A stretch of 64,000 nt of DNA from Ferdinandcohnia sp036962705 (GTDB lineage: Bacteria; Bacillota; Bacilli; Bacillales; Bacillaceae_L), in NCBI RefSeq assembly GCF_036962705.1, contig NZ_JBALOQ010000034.1, positions 62,001 to 126,000 on the forward strand. The letters run 5' to 3'. How positions within the stretch are numbered: position 1 is the stretch's first letter; every line of letters begins with the position of its first letter. Below are positions 26,817-35,670 of this stretch, in pieces. The translations under genes and the position numbers were made by a program. The notes beneath the pieces are model-generated. The model had not been told where the DNA came from, did no database searches, and worked only from the letters and a program-made list of their open reading frames with translations.

Positions 26817-26913
26817 TTTTAGTATGCATTTCCAGTATTGAAATTAATTATCTTCTTATACTAAGGATACAACGAGCTATACGTTGTTCTATAATTAATA
26901 AGGAGTGAGTGAA

Positions 26914-27105
26914 ATGGCTAGAAGTAGTAATAAATTGCTTGTTCCTGGGATCGAACAGGCTTTAGATCAAATAAAATTTGAAATTGCCCAAGAATTTGGT
27001 GTTAAGCTTGGTTCAGATACAGCGTCTCGTTCAAATGGTTCAGTTGGTGGCGAAATTACGAAACGCCTAGTAGCACAAGCTCAGTCCCAATTAAGAGGCG
27101 AATAA
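26914..27105 (+). CDS. alpha/beta-type small acid-soluble spore protein
   Basis: This 63-residue protein coats and protects DNA in the dormant spore and supplies amino acids at germination. Both conserved blocks are present: EIAQEFGVKLGSD, containing the GPR protease site, and GSVGGEITKRLVAQAQ. ATG 26914 follows AAGGAGTGAGTGAA; the upstream GTG is inside the ribosome site. A TATACTA box about 40-50 bases upstream could belong to a forespore (sigma-G) promoter. The location next to rsgI corresponds to sspD in B. subtilis. Confidence 0.93.
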   Translation: MARSSNKLLVPGIEQALDQIKFEIAQEFGVKLGSDTASRSNGSVGGEITKRLVAQAQSQLRGE

Positions 27106-27120
27106 AAACTTCATAAAATG

Positions 27121-27152
27121 GAAAAAAGCCGAGGTTGTCCCCTCGGCTTTAC
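27121..27152. terminator. bidirectional terminator
   Basis: The stem AAAGCCGAGG / CCTCGGCTTT lies between the convergent SASP and rsgI genes. Confidence 0.88.
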
Positions 27153-28246
27153 TGATTGTTTCCTTTATGGTTGTTGCCATTATTTTGATTCCCGTTATTG
27201 CCTTGATTGTTTTGGTTTTGTCCGTTATTGCCATTGTTTCCACGATTGTTGTTTTCTTTATTTTGTTTCTTGTCTTCTTGTTTCCGCTCTTTTTCTTCCT
27301 GCTTACGTTGTTTCTCTTCCCACTTTTGATCCATTTTTTCGAACTTTTTCTCTTTAATATGTTCCGGCATATTGGAATTTTCTACATTTTCTTTGACTTT
27401 ATCTCTTATCTGTTCTTTTTTCTCTTTAAGTTCTTCTTGAACTTCTTCTGCTTTTTGTTTGTGAGTATTTTTAAACTCGTTCATATCTTTCTGATTGTTG
27501 GAAGTGTCCTGCTGGTTATTTATATTTTTATCTTGTCCTGCAGGCTCAGGTTTTTTTTCCTCAACTTTTTTTGGAACCTTGTTTTCTTTAATTAGAAGTT
27601 TCCCTGTAGAAATACCCTTTTCTTTAGCAGCATTCCTTGTTTCAAGCGTACTTGTTACAGAGGTAACAGCAATCTGTTCTTTTTCATACTCTTCTGTAAT
27701 GACTTTAATTCCTTGCTGTAGTTCATGGTCCACATCTTTATTATGGGTGTCTGCCACAACAGTTGTAATGAGGATCTGCTTTCCATCTTCAAGATAGCCA
27801 TTATCTTTACTTTGTTGAATGATTGTTTCCGTGATTGAATCTAGTGTGCGATCTTTCCAATCTGGAATAGATTCCAATAGTTTCTTTGCCTCATCATTTA
27901 AAGCTTCGAGACTGACGACGCGAAGTTTTTCATCAAATCCCACTTCAAAGCTTGGATTGATGTCAATGGACATATAGGCATACACTTCATTACGCGACGA
28001 AAAAGGAATAAATAAAGATAATAATAAAATTGCAACTAAAGAGCTTGCAAGTGCGTAACGCCATTTCTTCACCTGAAAGAAACTTTGCTTCGAAGTATTG
28101 CTTACACGTTCATTGATAGGAAAAAAAGTCATTTCCTCACCAATTTCATAGCTTTCCTTCGTGTGTTTGGCTTTTACGAATTCACCGTTAGGGGTAAGCA
28201 TCGTAATATATTCATCGTTGACATCCATAACGATCCCCTTTTTCAA
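27149..28246 (-). CDS. rsgI: anti-sigma-I factor RsgI
   Basis: This 365-residue membrane protein holds SigI inactive. It has an N-terminal cytoplasmic anti-sigma domain (about 1-55), one membrane helix (about 64-84), a periplasm-side domain with VYAYMSIDINPSFEVGFDEK, and a long charged then Asn/Gly-rich tail (about 220-365) likely to interact with the wall. The SIDINPS motif matches the self-cleaving RsgI periplasmic domain as I recall it. Start overlaps the sigI stop (ATGA), so the pair is translationally coupled. Confidence 0.92.
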   Translation of the reverse strand: MKKGIVMDVNDEYITMLTPNGEFVKAKHTKESYEIGEEMTFFPINERVSNTSKQSFFQVKKWRYALASSLVAILLLSLFIPFSSRNEVYAYMSIDINPSFEVGFDEKLRVVSLEALNDEAKKLLESIPDWKDRTLDSITETIIQQSKDNGYLEDGKQILITTVVADTHNKDVDHELQQGIKVITEEYEKEQIAVTSVTSTLETRNAAKEKGISTGKLLIKENKVPKKVEEKKPEPAGQDKNINNQQDTSNNQKDMNEFKNTHKQKAEEVQEELKEKKEQIRDKVKENVENSNMPEHIKEKKFEKMDQKWEEKQRKQEEKERKQEDKKQNKENNNRGNNGNNGQNQNNQGNNGNQNNGNNHKGNNQ

Positions 28247-28995
28247 CTTTCGAGCACCCCTTTAAGATAATCTTTTAAATAGACATAGTCGCCAGATAAA
28301 ATGATGGCCATTGCAATAATGTACTTTCGATTTCTCTCAATCGTTTTTCGACTGACTGTTACTTTCGATTCAAGCTGCTTAATTGGAAGCTGTTTTTTCT
28401 CAAACAACGTCACCTTCAGCTCTTCATTTTCCACAACAGCCTTTGATACCATAATAGCATTTAGTCTCGCATCTGCGTGTTTTGGTGAAATTTCAAGCAA
28501 CTCTTGAAATGACAATCCAAATTCCTGTAAAGCTGTATGGAAATGAAGGATTTCTTCTTTCCTTTGTTCCTGCTCCACTTTCCTTTGGTAATCATCGACA
28601 GAAAGATGGGCTTCAATTTTCGATTGTGCCCCTTCCTCATCTGCTTCACCATTCGAGATAAAATTAATATTTCTTACTCGTGCTTCTTTGCGGATGTAGT
28701 CAATCACTCGTCGTTTAATAAGTAATTCACTAAAGGATAAAAAGGAGCTCCCCTTTTCCATCGAGTATTTTTCTATGGCCTCATTAAATGCGATAAGTCC
28801 GATACTAAATTCATCATCCGATTCACTTATATATCGTTTACAAACTGCAGACACATTTTTTGCAATAAAGGGTTTATAGTCTTCAATTAGTTTATTTTGT
28901 AATTTTTGATTTCCATTTTGAATCTGGGTAACGGTTTCTTCCAGAGTGCTTTTTCTTTTTCCAATTTTAAACAATAGACTCAGCACTGGTTTCAC
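28243..28995 (-). CDS. sigI: RNA polymerase sigma factor SigI
   Basis: This 250-residue sigma-70-family factor responds to heat and envelope stress. Region 2 includes DEFSIGLIAFNEAIEKYSMEKG and SFSELLIKRRVIDYIR; the C-terminal region has the helix-turn-helix QLESKVTVSRKTIERNRKYI. It forms an operon with rsgI. A candidate self-recognised promoter lies about 215-245 bases upstream of the start (29210-29238). Confidence 0.94.
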   Translation of the reverse strand: MKPVLSLLFKIGKRKSTLEETVTQIQNGNQKLQNKLIEDYKPFIAKNVSAVCKRYISESDDEFSIGLIAFNEAIEKYSMEKGSSFLSFSELLIKRRVIDYIRKEARVRNINFISNGEADEEGAQSKIEAHLSVDDYQRKVEQEQRKEEILHFHTALQEFGLSFQELLEISPKHADARLNAIMVSKAVVENEELKVTLFEKKQLPIKQLESKVTVSRKTIERNRKYIIAMAIILSGDYVYLKDYLKGVLES

Positions 28996-29348
28996 CTCTC
29001 AATTCTCTTTACTATCTGTTAATAGTAGCAAGAGTTGAAAGCCAGATTCAATAACAATTTTTCACATTAATAGGCTTATGCAAAAAATATTACAAAAGTA
29101 CTAATACGAAAGACTACTCTCTTATTGAAATCATGACAGGAATTGTAATATATATTTCTTTTACGTTACATTCCCGATTTTGTCTGTAATGTTTGACTCA
29201 TTTACAGTTTACGTCATCAGTTTTCTTTTTGAGGGGGTAAATATAATTTTTACTCATTTTTTTGTAAATTTCTTCAGGTTTATATTACCATCATCCTAGC
29301 GTCAGTTTAAGGAAACAATAATCCTTAAAAAGGAAAGTAGGAAAACAT
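28996..29348. other. divergent intergenic region sigI / ku
   Basis: No gene is seen in 353 bp. It must hold the promoters of sigI (minus) and ku-ligD (plus). The only motif I can support is the sigma-I-like promoter at 29210-29238. The ku ribosome site AAAGGAAAG is at the right end. Confidence 0.6.
29210..29238 (-). promoter_or_regulatory. candidate sigma-I promoter of sigI
   Basis: On the minus strand ACCCCCTCAAAAA is followed after 12 bases by CGTA. This fits the reported sigma-I pattern of a C-run plus A-run at -35 and CGWA at -10, and would give autoregulation with a leader of about 200 bases. Confidence 0.5.
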
Positions 29349-30263
29349 ATGCACACAATGTGGAAAGGCTCGATCAGCTTTGGACTAGTGAATATTCCAA
29401 TAAAGCTATTTTCTGCAACTGAGGATAAAGATGTAAAACTTCGAAACCTTCATAAAGAATGTAACACACCCATTCAATATGAAAAAATCTGTCCAAATTG
29501 TGAAAAAGATATTGGAAATGAGGATATCGTAAAGGGCTATGAATATGTAAAAGGGAAATTTGTTATTTTGAATGATGAGGAATTAAAAGAACTGAAGGAC
29601 GAACATGAGGATAAAAGCGTTGAAATCATTGATTTTGTAAAACTCGAGGAAATTGACCCAATCTATTTTAGCCGTTCTTATTTCATGGGACCCGGTGAAA
29701 ATGGTAGTAAAGCATATGCACTACTTCGCGAGGCATTACAAAAATCAGGGAAAATTGGAATCGCTGAAATTACCATACGCACCAAGCAACAAATGGCAAT
29801 TATCCGAGTCTATAAAAACAGTCTCGTCATGGAGACGATTCATTATCCTGATGAAGTTCGCAATGTAGCAGAGGTTCCTGGAGTACCGGAAAATGTGGAT
29901 ATTAATGAAAAAGAGCTCGATACGGCGATTATGCTAATTGATCAGTTAACAACAGAGTTCAATCCCGAAAAATATAAGGATGAATACCGAACCGCCCTCA
30001 TGGAACTCATCGAATCGAAAATTAATAATAATGAAGGAACAACCTCTAAGGAAGCTCCTCGTACAAATGTTGTCGACCTAATGAGTGCCCTACAGGCAAG
30101 TATCGAACGGACAAAATCCAAGGAAACAACTACACCAAAGAAAGCAGCAGCTCCTAAAGGAACTACAAAACCGAAAGCAAAACAGGAGGCACCAACTGGT
30201 ACTGACAAGGCTACATCCGTAAAACCAAAAACAAGAACAACCCGCAAAAAAGTGGGAACATAA
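29349..30263 (+). CDS. ku: non-homologous end-joining protein Ku
   Basis: This 304-residue homodimeric Ku binds DNA ends and recruits LigD. The bacterial Ku core starts MWKGSISFGLVNIPIKLF and continues with HKECNTPIQYEKICPNCEKD; a Lys/Thr-rich basic C-terminal tail of about 45 residues (KAAAPKGTTKPKAKQ) is the usual DNA-threading extension. It is separated by 42 bases from ligD, the expected operon. In Bacillus the pair is expressed in the forespore and protects spores; no such promoter is demonstrated here. Confidence 0.96.
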   Translation: MHTMWKGSISFGLVNIPIKLFSATEDKDVKLRNLHKECNTPIQYEKICPNCEKDIGNEDIVKGYEYVKGKFVILNDEELKELKDEHEDKSVEIIDFVKLEEIDPIYFSRSYFMGPGENGSKAYALLREALQKSGKIGIAEITIRTKQQMAIIRVYKNSLVMETIHYPDEVRNVAEVPGVPENVDINEKELDTAIMLIDQLTTEFNPEKYKDEYRTALMELIESKINNNEGTTSKEAPRTNVVDLMSALQASIERTKSKETTTPKKAAAPKGTTKPKAKQEAPTGTDKATSVKPKTRTTRKKVGT

Positions 30264-30305
30264 AAAGGGGTCCTTTATAAAAGGAGCTCTTTAAGGAGTG
30301 AGACG

Positions 30306-32138
30306 ATGCTTAAGCCAATGCTTCCAACCTTAATTTTCGAAGCCCCCGCTGGACCAAACTGGGTATACGAAATTAAATATGATGGATTCAGGGCAATGCT
30401 GCATTGGGAAAATAATCGCATCCAATTGATTAGCAGGAACGGGAACCTACTTAATGAGCAGTTTCCGGAAATTATTAAGCAATGTGAGGAACTTTCGGAT
30501 GTAATCAAATCGTACCTGCCGATTGTATTTGATGGGGAGCTTTGCATATTAGAATCGCCTTTCAAAGCAAGCTTTGAGCTCATTCAGCAACGAGGCAGGT
30601 TAAGAAGTGAGGATAAAATTGCTCAAGCATCTTTGGCTAAACCTGCTCATTATTTAGTCTTTGATCTATTAGAGCTTGGTGGCAAAAAACTCATGGAAAG
30701 AAAATTCCAAGACCGGAAAGCGCAAATTTTTAAGCTTTTTTCTGAAGTAAAACTTCCCGGTTTTGTGGACCCAAATAATCGAGAACTCATTCAATTAGTC
30801 ACATATGAACAAGATGTTAATTCACTTTGGACAAAAGCAACCGGGTCTAACGCTGAAGGGATTATTGCGAAAAAGATTGATAGTACGTGGGATGAAGGCA
30901 AGCGCACAACAAATTGGTATAAAATTAAAAATTGGCAAGTTGGTGTTTTTTTTATTCTCGGCTATGACAAAAAGAATACATTTTTTCATGTCGGTGTTAT
31001 GAGAAAAAATCAAATTTATGAGATTGGCTTGTTTTCACACGGCCTTTCTCCTGATGAGCGACAGGCCCTTCTCGGTGTTATTCAAGCAAATGCAATAGAA
31101 GAAACGTCCGGCTTTATAAAAGTAAAGCCAGGTATTTGTGTTGAGCTTTTTTATTTGGAATTGTATAAAGAACAACTGAGGCAGCCTAGTTTTTCAAAAT
31201 TTCGGTTTGATGTAGATTGGCAGAACTGTACATGGGAAAAACTTGTCCGGAAATCCCCCCTTCTTCCTGAAGAGATCGAGATTACTCATCCCGACAAACC
31301 ACTTTGGAAAGATAAATCCATAACAAAGCTTGAATATATCCAATATTTAGTTGATGTTTCTCCTTATATGCTACCGTTTTTAAACGATCGTTTATTAACC
31401 GTCATTCGTTATCCACACGGTATGTATGGTGAAAAGTTTTACCAAAAAAATTGCCCAGAGTATGCACCTGACTTTATCCAAACCTCGATGTCCGAAGGGA
31501 TTGAATATATTGTTTGTAATGATCTAAAAACACTAACGTGGTTAGGGAATCAACTGAGTTTCGAGTTTCATATCCCGTTTCAAACGATTTATTCAAAAGG
31601 GCCATCTGAGATTGTTTTTGATTTGGATCCTCCGTCCCGTGATGCTTTTCCATTAGCCAAAAAAGCTGCGATGATTTTAAAAGATGTATTTGACGGTCTT
31701 AAATTGATTTCATTTGTAAAGACATCAGGTAATAAGGGATTACAGATTTATATTCCGCTTCCAGAAAATCGGTTTACGTATGATGAGACACGCCAATTCA
31801 CTGAGTTTATTGCAAACTATTTGGTAACAATGGAACCCGATCATTTTACAACGGAGAGACTTAAAAAGAACCGTGGCAACCGATTGTATGTGGATTATGT
31901 GCAGCATGCTGAGGGAAAAACAATTGTTGCTCCGTATTCGGTTCGTGGGAATGATGGGGCATATGTAGCCACTCCACTTTATTGGGACGAGATAACGGAT
32001 GATCTGATGATTGAAAATTTTCCATTGGAGACGATTATTGAAAGAATCAATGAAAAAGGCTGCCCCTTTACGCATTATTTTGATGCGAAAGATCAACAGC
32101 CATTTGAGCCAGTATTGGAGTTTTTGAGGCAGAGCTAG
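30306..32138 (+). CDS. ligD: ATP-dependent DNA ligase D (ligase plus polymerase domains)
   Basis: This 610-residue protein follows the Bacillus LigD plan: ATP-dependent ligase first, with adenylated lysine K24 in YEIKYDGFR, nucleotidyltransferase motifs FDGELCIL and GIIAKKIDS; then the OB fold; then the primase-polymerase domain from about residue 330. The latter has RYPHGMYGEKFYQKN and metal-binding DLDPPS at about 438-440. No phosphoesterase domain is present, as in B. subtilis. It fills, extends and seals Ku-bound breaks. No clear terminator: the repeat arrays begin downstream. Confidence 0.95.
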   Translation: MLKPMLPTLIFEAPAGPNWVYEIKYDGFRAMLHWENNRIQLISRNGNLLNEQFPEIIKQCEELSDVIKSYLPIVFDGELCILESPFKASFELIQQRGRLRSEDKIAQASLAKPAHYLVFDLLELGGKKLMERKFQDRKAQIFKLFSEVKLPGFVDPNNRELIQLVTYEQDVNSLWTKATGSNAEGIIAKKIDSTWDEGKRTTNWYKIKNWQVGVFFILGYDKKNTFFHVGVMRKNQIYEIGLFSHGLSPDERQALLGVIQANAIEETSGFIKVKPGICVELFYLELYKEQLRQPSFSKFRFDVDWQNCTWEKLVRKSPLLPEEIEITHPDKPLWKDKSITKLEYIQYLVDVSPYMLPFLNDRLLTVIRYPHGMYGEKFYQKNCPEYAPDFIQTSMSEGIEYIVCNDLKTLTWLGNQLSFEFHIPFQTIYSKGPSEIVFDLDPPSRDAFPLAKKAAMILKDVFDGLKLISFVKTSGNKGLQIYIPLPENRFTYDETRQFTEFIANYLVTMEPDHFTTERLKKNRGNRLYVDYVQHAEGKTIVAPYSVRGNDGAYVATPLYWDEITDDLMIENFPLETIIERINEKGCPFTHYFDAKDQQPFEPVLEFLRQS

Positions 32139-32214
32139 GTGTGTTACTGGGTTGGCGTAGCTAGGATGTGGATTGCTAAAAAAAGGATCGGATGAAAAGG
32201 ATTTGACGTTAGTT
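32139..32214. other. spacer between ligD and the repeat arrays
   Basis: No gene or convincing terminator is seen. The whole 534-bp ligD-opuAC gap consists of this spacer, two tandem arrays and the opuA terminator. Confidence 0.5.
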
Positions 32215-32402
32215 TCTTGCTTGAAATGCTCTTCATCTGGCTTATGAAGAGCATTTAGCGGTCATATTGTTGTTTGAATTCCTCTTCATCTGGCTTATGA
32301 AGGGTATATAGCATTCGTTTCTTGCTTGAGTTCCTCTTCATTCGGGCTTTTGAAGGGCATTTGATGTCGTGTTTCCGCTTAAAATGTTCTTCATCAACCA
32401 CT
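32215..32402. repeat. tandem array of hairpin units, 52-53 bp period, 4 units
   Basis: The word CTTCAT recurs at 32231, 32284, 32336 and 32389. Each unit is close to TTGCTTGAAATGCTCTTCAT plus CTGGCTTATGAAGAGCATTT. The first unit contains the perfect dyad ATGCTCTTCAT / ATGAAGAGCAT with a seven-base loop; later units decay progressively. Confidence 0.88.
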
Positions 32403-32404
32403 TA

Positions 32405-32612
32405 TGACAATGCTTTTTCCATTACTATCCAAAAGTCAACCCATATCCGACACTTTTGTTACATTCTTTTCCAATAATATCCAAAATTCCATTCATATCC
32501 GGCACTTTTGTTATAACCATTTCCAACAATATCCAAAACCAAACTCTTATCCAACACTTATGTTATTACTTTTTCCAACAATGTCCAAAACTCTACTCAT
32601 ATCCGACACCTT
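32405..32612. repeat. tandem array, exact 52-bp period, 4 units
   Basis: The pentamer TATCC (TGTCC once) occurs at 32426, 32444, 32478, 32496, 32530, 32548, 32582 and 32600: alternating spacings of 18 and 34, giving an exact 52-bp period. The consensus contains CCAACAATATCCAAAA and CATATCCGACACTTTTGTTA. Unrelated in sequence to the adjoining array. Confidence 0.9.
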
Positions 32613-32621
32613 ATTTTATAG

Positions 32622-32660
32622 AAAAAACTGTACACCCATCAAAAGAGTGTACAGTTTCAG
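32622..32660 (-). terminator. terminator of the opuA operon
   Basis: The perfect eleven-base stem AAACTGTACAC / GTGTACAGTTT is followed on the minus strand by TTTTCTATAAA. Confidence 0.85.
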
Positions 32661-32672
32661 TAAGTTAAATGC

Positions 32673-33572
32673 TTATTCTTTTAAGTCTTCGATTGAATCA
32701 ATATCCATGTAAGCTGGTACGACTAAGCCGATTTTTGTGCCTACAAGGTTTGGACCAAGGTCCTCGAGTTTTCCGTCAAACTTTTCTACATAATCAGCAT
32801 GGGTAACTGGTAACCATCCCGAAACATGTGCATCAACAGACCCGTCTGCTACACCAGTCCACATTGGGCCAGCTTCAACTTGACTCATTTTTACTTTATA
32901 ACCCAAATCAGTCAAAACTTTAGCAACAATATTTGTACTTGCAATTTCGCTATCCCACGCTACGTATGCTAATCGTACATCTTCACCATTTCCTTCTTGT
33001 ACACCCTCAGTCCATTCTGCTACTTTATCAGGATTCGCTTCAATCCATTTTGCAGCTGCTTCTTCAGGTTTTGTTCCTTCATTAATATCTACCATTACAT
33101 TCTCCATTTCCTCTGCCGTCCAATTGAATTGGTCAAGTAGTGTATGAACTCCTGGTAAATCGTCTTTTAACCCAAGTCGTGCAATACTATGAATGTTTTC
33201 TTCCCCACCATATACTCCTTTTGGATCTTCAAGATATTTTAAATCAAAAGCAGAAAATTTCCAGTGTGGAGTCCAACCTGTAATGATAATTGGATCTTCC
33301 TTGTTAATTGCTTTTTTAAGTGCTGCTGTCATTGCTGCACCAGACCCCTCTACTAGTGTCCAATCATCAAGACCGTACTCTTCAAGTGCTGAACCTGTTG
33401 CCTTCATGATGCCTGCACCTGGGTCGATTCCAATAATCTCATAATCTACACTTTCCCCTACTGATCCAGAAGAAGAACTAGTAGTTCCTGCTTCCTTAGA
33501 TTCGCCACCACATGCGGCAAGTGCTAATGTTAATCCTATTGTTAATGATGCTGTTAATGCTTTTTTAAACAT
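32673..33572 (-). CDS. opuAC: glycine betaine ABC transporter, substrate-binding lipoprotein
   Basis: This 299-residue extracellular receptor of the OpuA importer binds glycine betaine or proline betaine. A lipoprotein signal peptide ends at LALAAC with the lipidated C21. The OpuAC-type domain follows, with tryptophans in TGWTPHWKF, YVAWDSEIA, GPMWTGVADGS and SGWLPVTHADY that form the quaternary-amine cage. It is the last of three overlapping genes and ends at a strong terminator. Confidence 0.94.
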   Translation of the reverse strand: MFKKALTASLTIGLTLALAACGGESKEAGTTSSSSGSVGESVDYEIIGIDPGAGIMKATGSALEEYGLDDWTLVEGSGAAMTAALKKAINKEDPIIITGWTPHWKFSAFDLKYLEDPKGVYGGEENIHSIARLGLKDDLPGVHTLLDQFNWTAEEMENVMVDINEGTKPEEAAAKWIEANPDKVAEWTEGVQEGNGEDVRLAYVAWDSEIASTNIVAKVLTDLGYKVKMSQVEAGPMWTGVADGSVDAHVSGWLPVTHADYVEKFDGKLEDLGPNLVGTKIGLVVPAYMDIDSIEDLKE

Positions 33573-34420
33573 TATACGGTTCCTCCTTGTTTCTTTTTTC
33601 CTAAATTTTGAGTAATTCGGTCTAGGATGATTGCTACAATAACAATCGCTAAGCCAGCTTCAAAACCTGTTCCTGTTTGTAGCTGTGTTACTGCTCGGTA
33701 TACATCTGCTCCTAAACCTGGTGCACCTACCATTGAAGCAATAACCACCATGGATAGTGCAAGCATAATGCTTTGGTTAATTCCAGCCATAATCGTAGGC
33801 ATGGCTAATGGAATTTGAACTTTTAATAATCTTTGTTTAGTTGTTGATCCAAAGGCTTCGGTTGCTTCAATTAAATCCTTTGGCACCTGAGTAATACCTA
33901 GAATCGTTAAGCGAATCGTTGGTGGCATCGCGAAAATAACAGATGCCACTACCCCAGGTACAACACCGATATTGAAGAAAAAGATCGCCGGTAACAAATA
34001 CACAAAGGCTGGCATTGTTTGCATGAAATCTAGAATCGGAATGACGATATTACCAACTGTTTTACTTTGAGAAGCCCATATTCCTAAAGGAATTCCAATG
34101 ATAACTGATATTCCGACAGAAGTTATTACAAGGGCGATTGTTTGAAGCATATTGTCCCAGTAACCTAAATTATCAATAAGGAGTAATCCTATTAAACTAA
34201 AAAGAGCAATTTTCCAATTACAAATTTTCCAAGCTACTACACCCAAAATAAGTGTTAATAAAATCGAAGGAATAAATCCTAATCCTAAAACAATTCCTTC
34301 TACAAATCCTTCTAACCCAAATGTAATTCCTTCAAATAAAAATTCAAAGTTTGAAATTAGCCAGTCTACAAATGAATCAATCCAGTCAGCTATTGGCAGT
34401 TTCGGTAATAAACCATCCAT
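33572..34420 (-). CDS. opuAB: glycine betaine ABC transporter, permease
   Basis: This 282-residue integral membrane protein has about six to eight helices. The ABC permease coupling motif is EATEAFGSTTKQRLLKVQIP (the EAA loop) around residues 180-200. It makes the translocation channel of OpuA. It overlaps both neighbours by a single base, indicating tight coupling. The extra N-terminal amphipathic stretch before the first helix is typical of OpuAB/ProW. Confidence 0.94.
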   Translation of the reverse strand: MDGLLPKLPIADWIDSFVDWLISNFEFLFEGITFGLEGFVEGIVLGLGFIPSILLTLILGVVAWKICNWKIALFSLIGLLLIDNLGYWDNMLQTIALVITSVGISVIIGIPLGIWASQSKTVGNIVIPILDFMQTMPAFVYLLPAIFFFNIGVVPGVVASVIFAMPPTIRLTILGITQVPKDLIEATEAFGSTTKQRLLKVQIPLAMPTIMAGINQSIMLALSMVVIASMVGAPGLGADVYRAVTQLQTGTGFEAGLAIVIVAIILDRITQNLGKKKQGGTV

Positions 34421-35670
34421 TATAACGCCTCCCTTTCATCACTTAGAGGGAGTTGACTAGCCCCAAAGTCATTTATATATGTGTTATTTCCGGCAAGTGC
34501 ACCAATTACCGCACCACGAATGACAATACCCTTGAGACGATTTTGTTCATCAACTACAGCAACTGGAATCGTCGCTTGTGATACATCATCAAATAAATCA
34601 ACAAGTAATGTACCCGTTTCTACAGTTTTAAGATTTGTTTCCATGGCATCTGCTAAAGTCAGACTTTGCTCAACTGCCTTTGAAGCATCCACAGCACTGA
34701 TTGCACCAAGAAGCTTATTCTGTTTATCTACAACATAAACGGTTGATAAACCATGATCCTTCATAATTTTAAGGGCAAGTCTTGCACCTTTATCAACCTG
34801 AACTGTTTCAGCACGTTTAACAATATGTCCAGCAGTTAGCACCTTGGACAAATCAACATCCTCGACAAATCTTTCTACATATTCATTAGATGGATTCATA
34901 AGAATCTCTTCTGGGGTTCCGATTTGGACGATGTTACCATCTTTCATAAGTGCAATACGGTCGCCGATTCGCAATGCTTCATCAAGGTCATGAGTGATAA
35001 AGACGATTGTTTTTTCCATCGTTCCCTGTAATTCAATCAGTTCATCCTGCATGTCCTTTCGAATCAATGGATCCAAGGCACTAAATGCTTCATCCATTAA
35101 TAAAATATCCGGGTCATTTGCAAGAGCTCTAGCTAATCCTACACGTTGCTGCATACCACCACTAAGCTGGTCAGGATATTGATTTTCATAGCCTTCTAGA
35201 CCAACTAGTTTAAGAGCTTCAAATGCTTTTTGTGAACGTTCTTGCTTGGCTACACCTTGGATTTCCAAGCCATATTCAGTGTTTTGAAGAACGGTTTTAT
35301 GTGGGAACAAAGCGAAGCGTTGAAACACCATGCTCATTTTTTTCCGACGAACTTCACGAATTTCTTCTTTATTCATGGAGACGACTTCTTTTCCATCGAT
35401 AAACACTTGACCAGAAGTTGGTTCTATTAATCTATTTAACAGACGAACCAAGGTCGATTTTCCACTTCCAGATAAGCCCATAATTACAAAAATTTCACCT
35501 GGATATACCTCAAAGCTCGCTTGATTCACACCAACTGTTGATCCTGTACTCTTTAAGATTTCTTGCTTAGTTTTTCCTTCCTTTAATAGTTGAATTGCTT
35601 TTTTTGATGAGCGTCCAAATATTTTCGTTACATTGGAAACCTTTATTTTTGCTTGTTTTTCACTTTCCAT
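34420..35670 (-). CDS. opuAA: glycine betaine ABC transporter, ATP-binding protein with CBS pair
   Basis: This 416-residue ATPase energises OpuA. Walker A is GLSGSGKST (about 64-72), signature LSGGMQQRVGLARA, Walker B ILLMDEAFSALD, and H-loop FITHDLDEA. Two C-terminal CBS motifs (about 285-400) act as ionic-strength or c-di-AMP sensors in OpuA-type transporters. It is the first gene of opuAA-AB-AC. A 321-bp region separates it from the divergent GbsR-like regulator. Confidence 0.95.
   Translation of the reverse strand: MESEKQAKIKVSNVTKIFGRSSKKAIQLLKEGKTKQEILKSTGSTVGVNQASFEVYPGEIFVIMGLSGSGKSTLVRLLNRLIEPTSGQVFIDGKEVVSMNKEEIREVRRKKMSMVFQRFALFPHKTVLQNTEYGLEIQGVAKQERSQKAFEALKLVGLEGYENQYPDQLSGGMQQRVGLARALANDPDILLMDEAFSALDPLIRKDMQDELIELQGTMEKTIVFITHDLDEALRIGDRIALMKDGNIVQIGTPEEILMNPSNEYVERFVEDVDLSKVLTAGHIVKRAETVQVDKGARLALKIMKDHGLSTVYVVDKQNKLLGAISAVDASKAVEQSLTLADAMETNLKTVETGTLLVDLFDDVSQATIPVAVVDEQNRLKGIVIRGAVIGALAGNNTYINDFGASQLPLSDEREAL

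Noticed and set aside
32404..32712. 102-residue and overlapping plus-strand frames
   Set aside because: They read the 52-bp tandem array and then the antisense of opuAC; internal periodicity explains the open frame.
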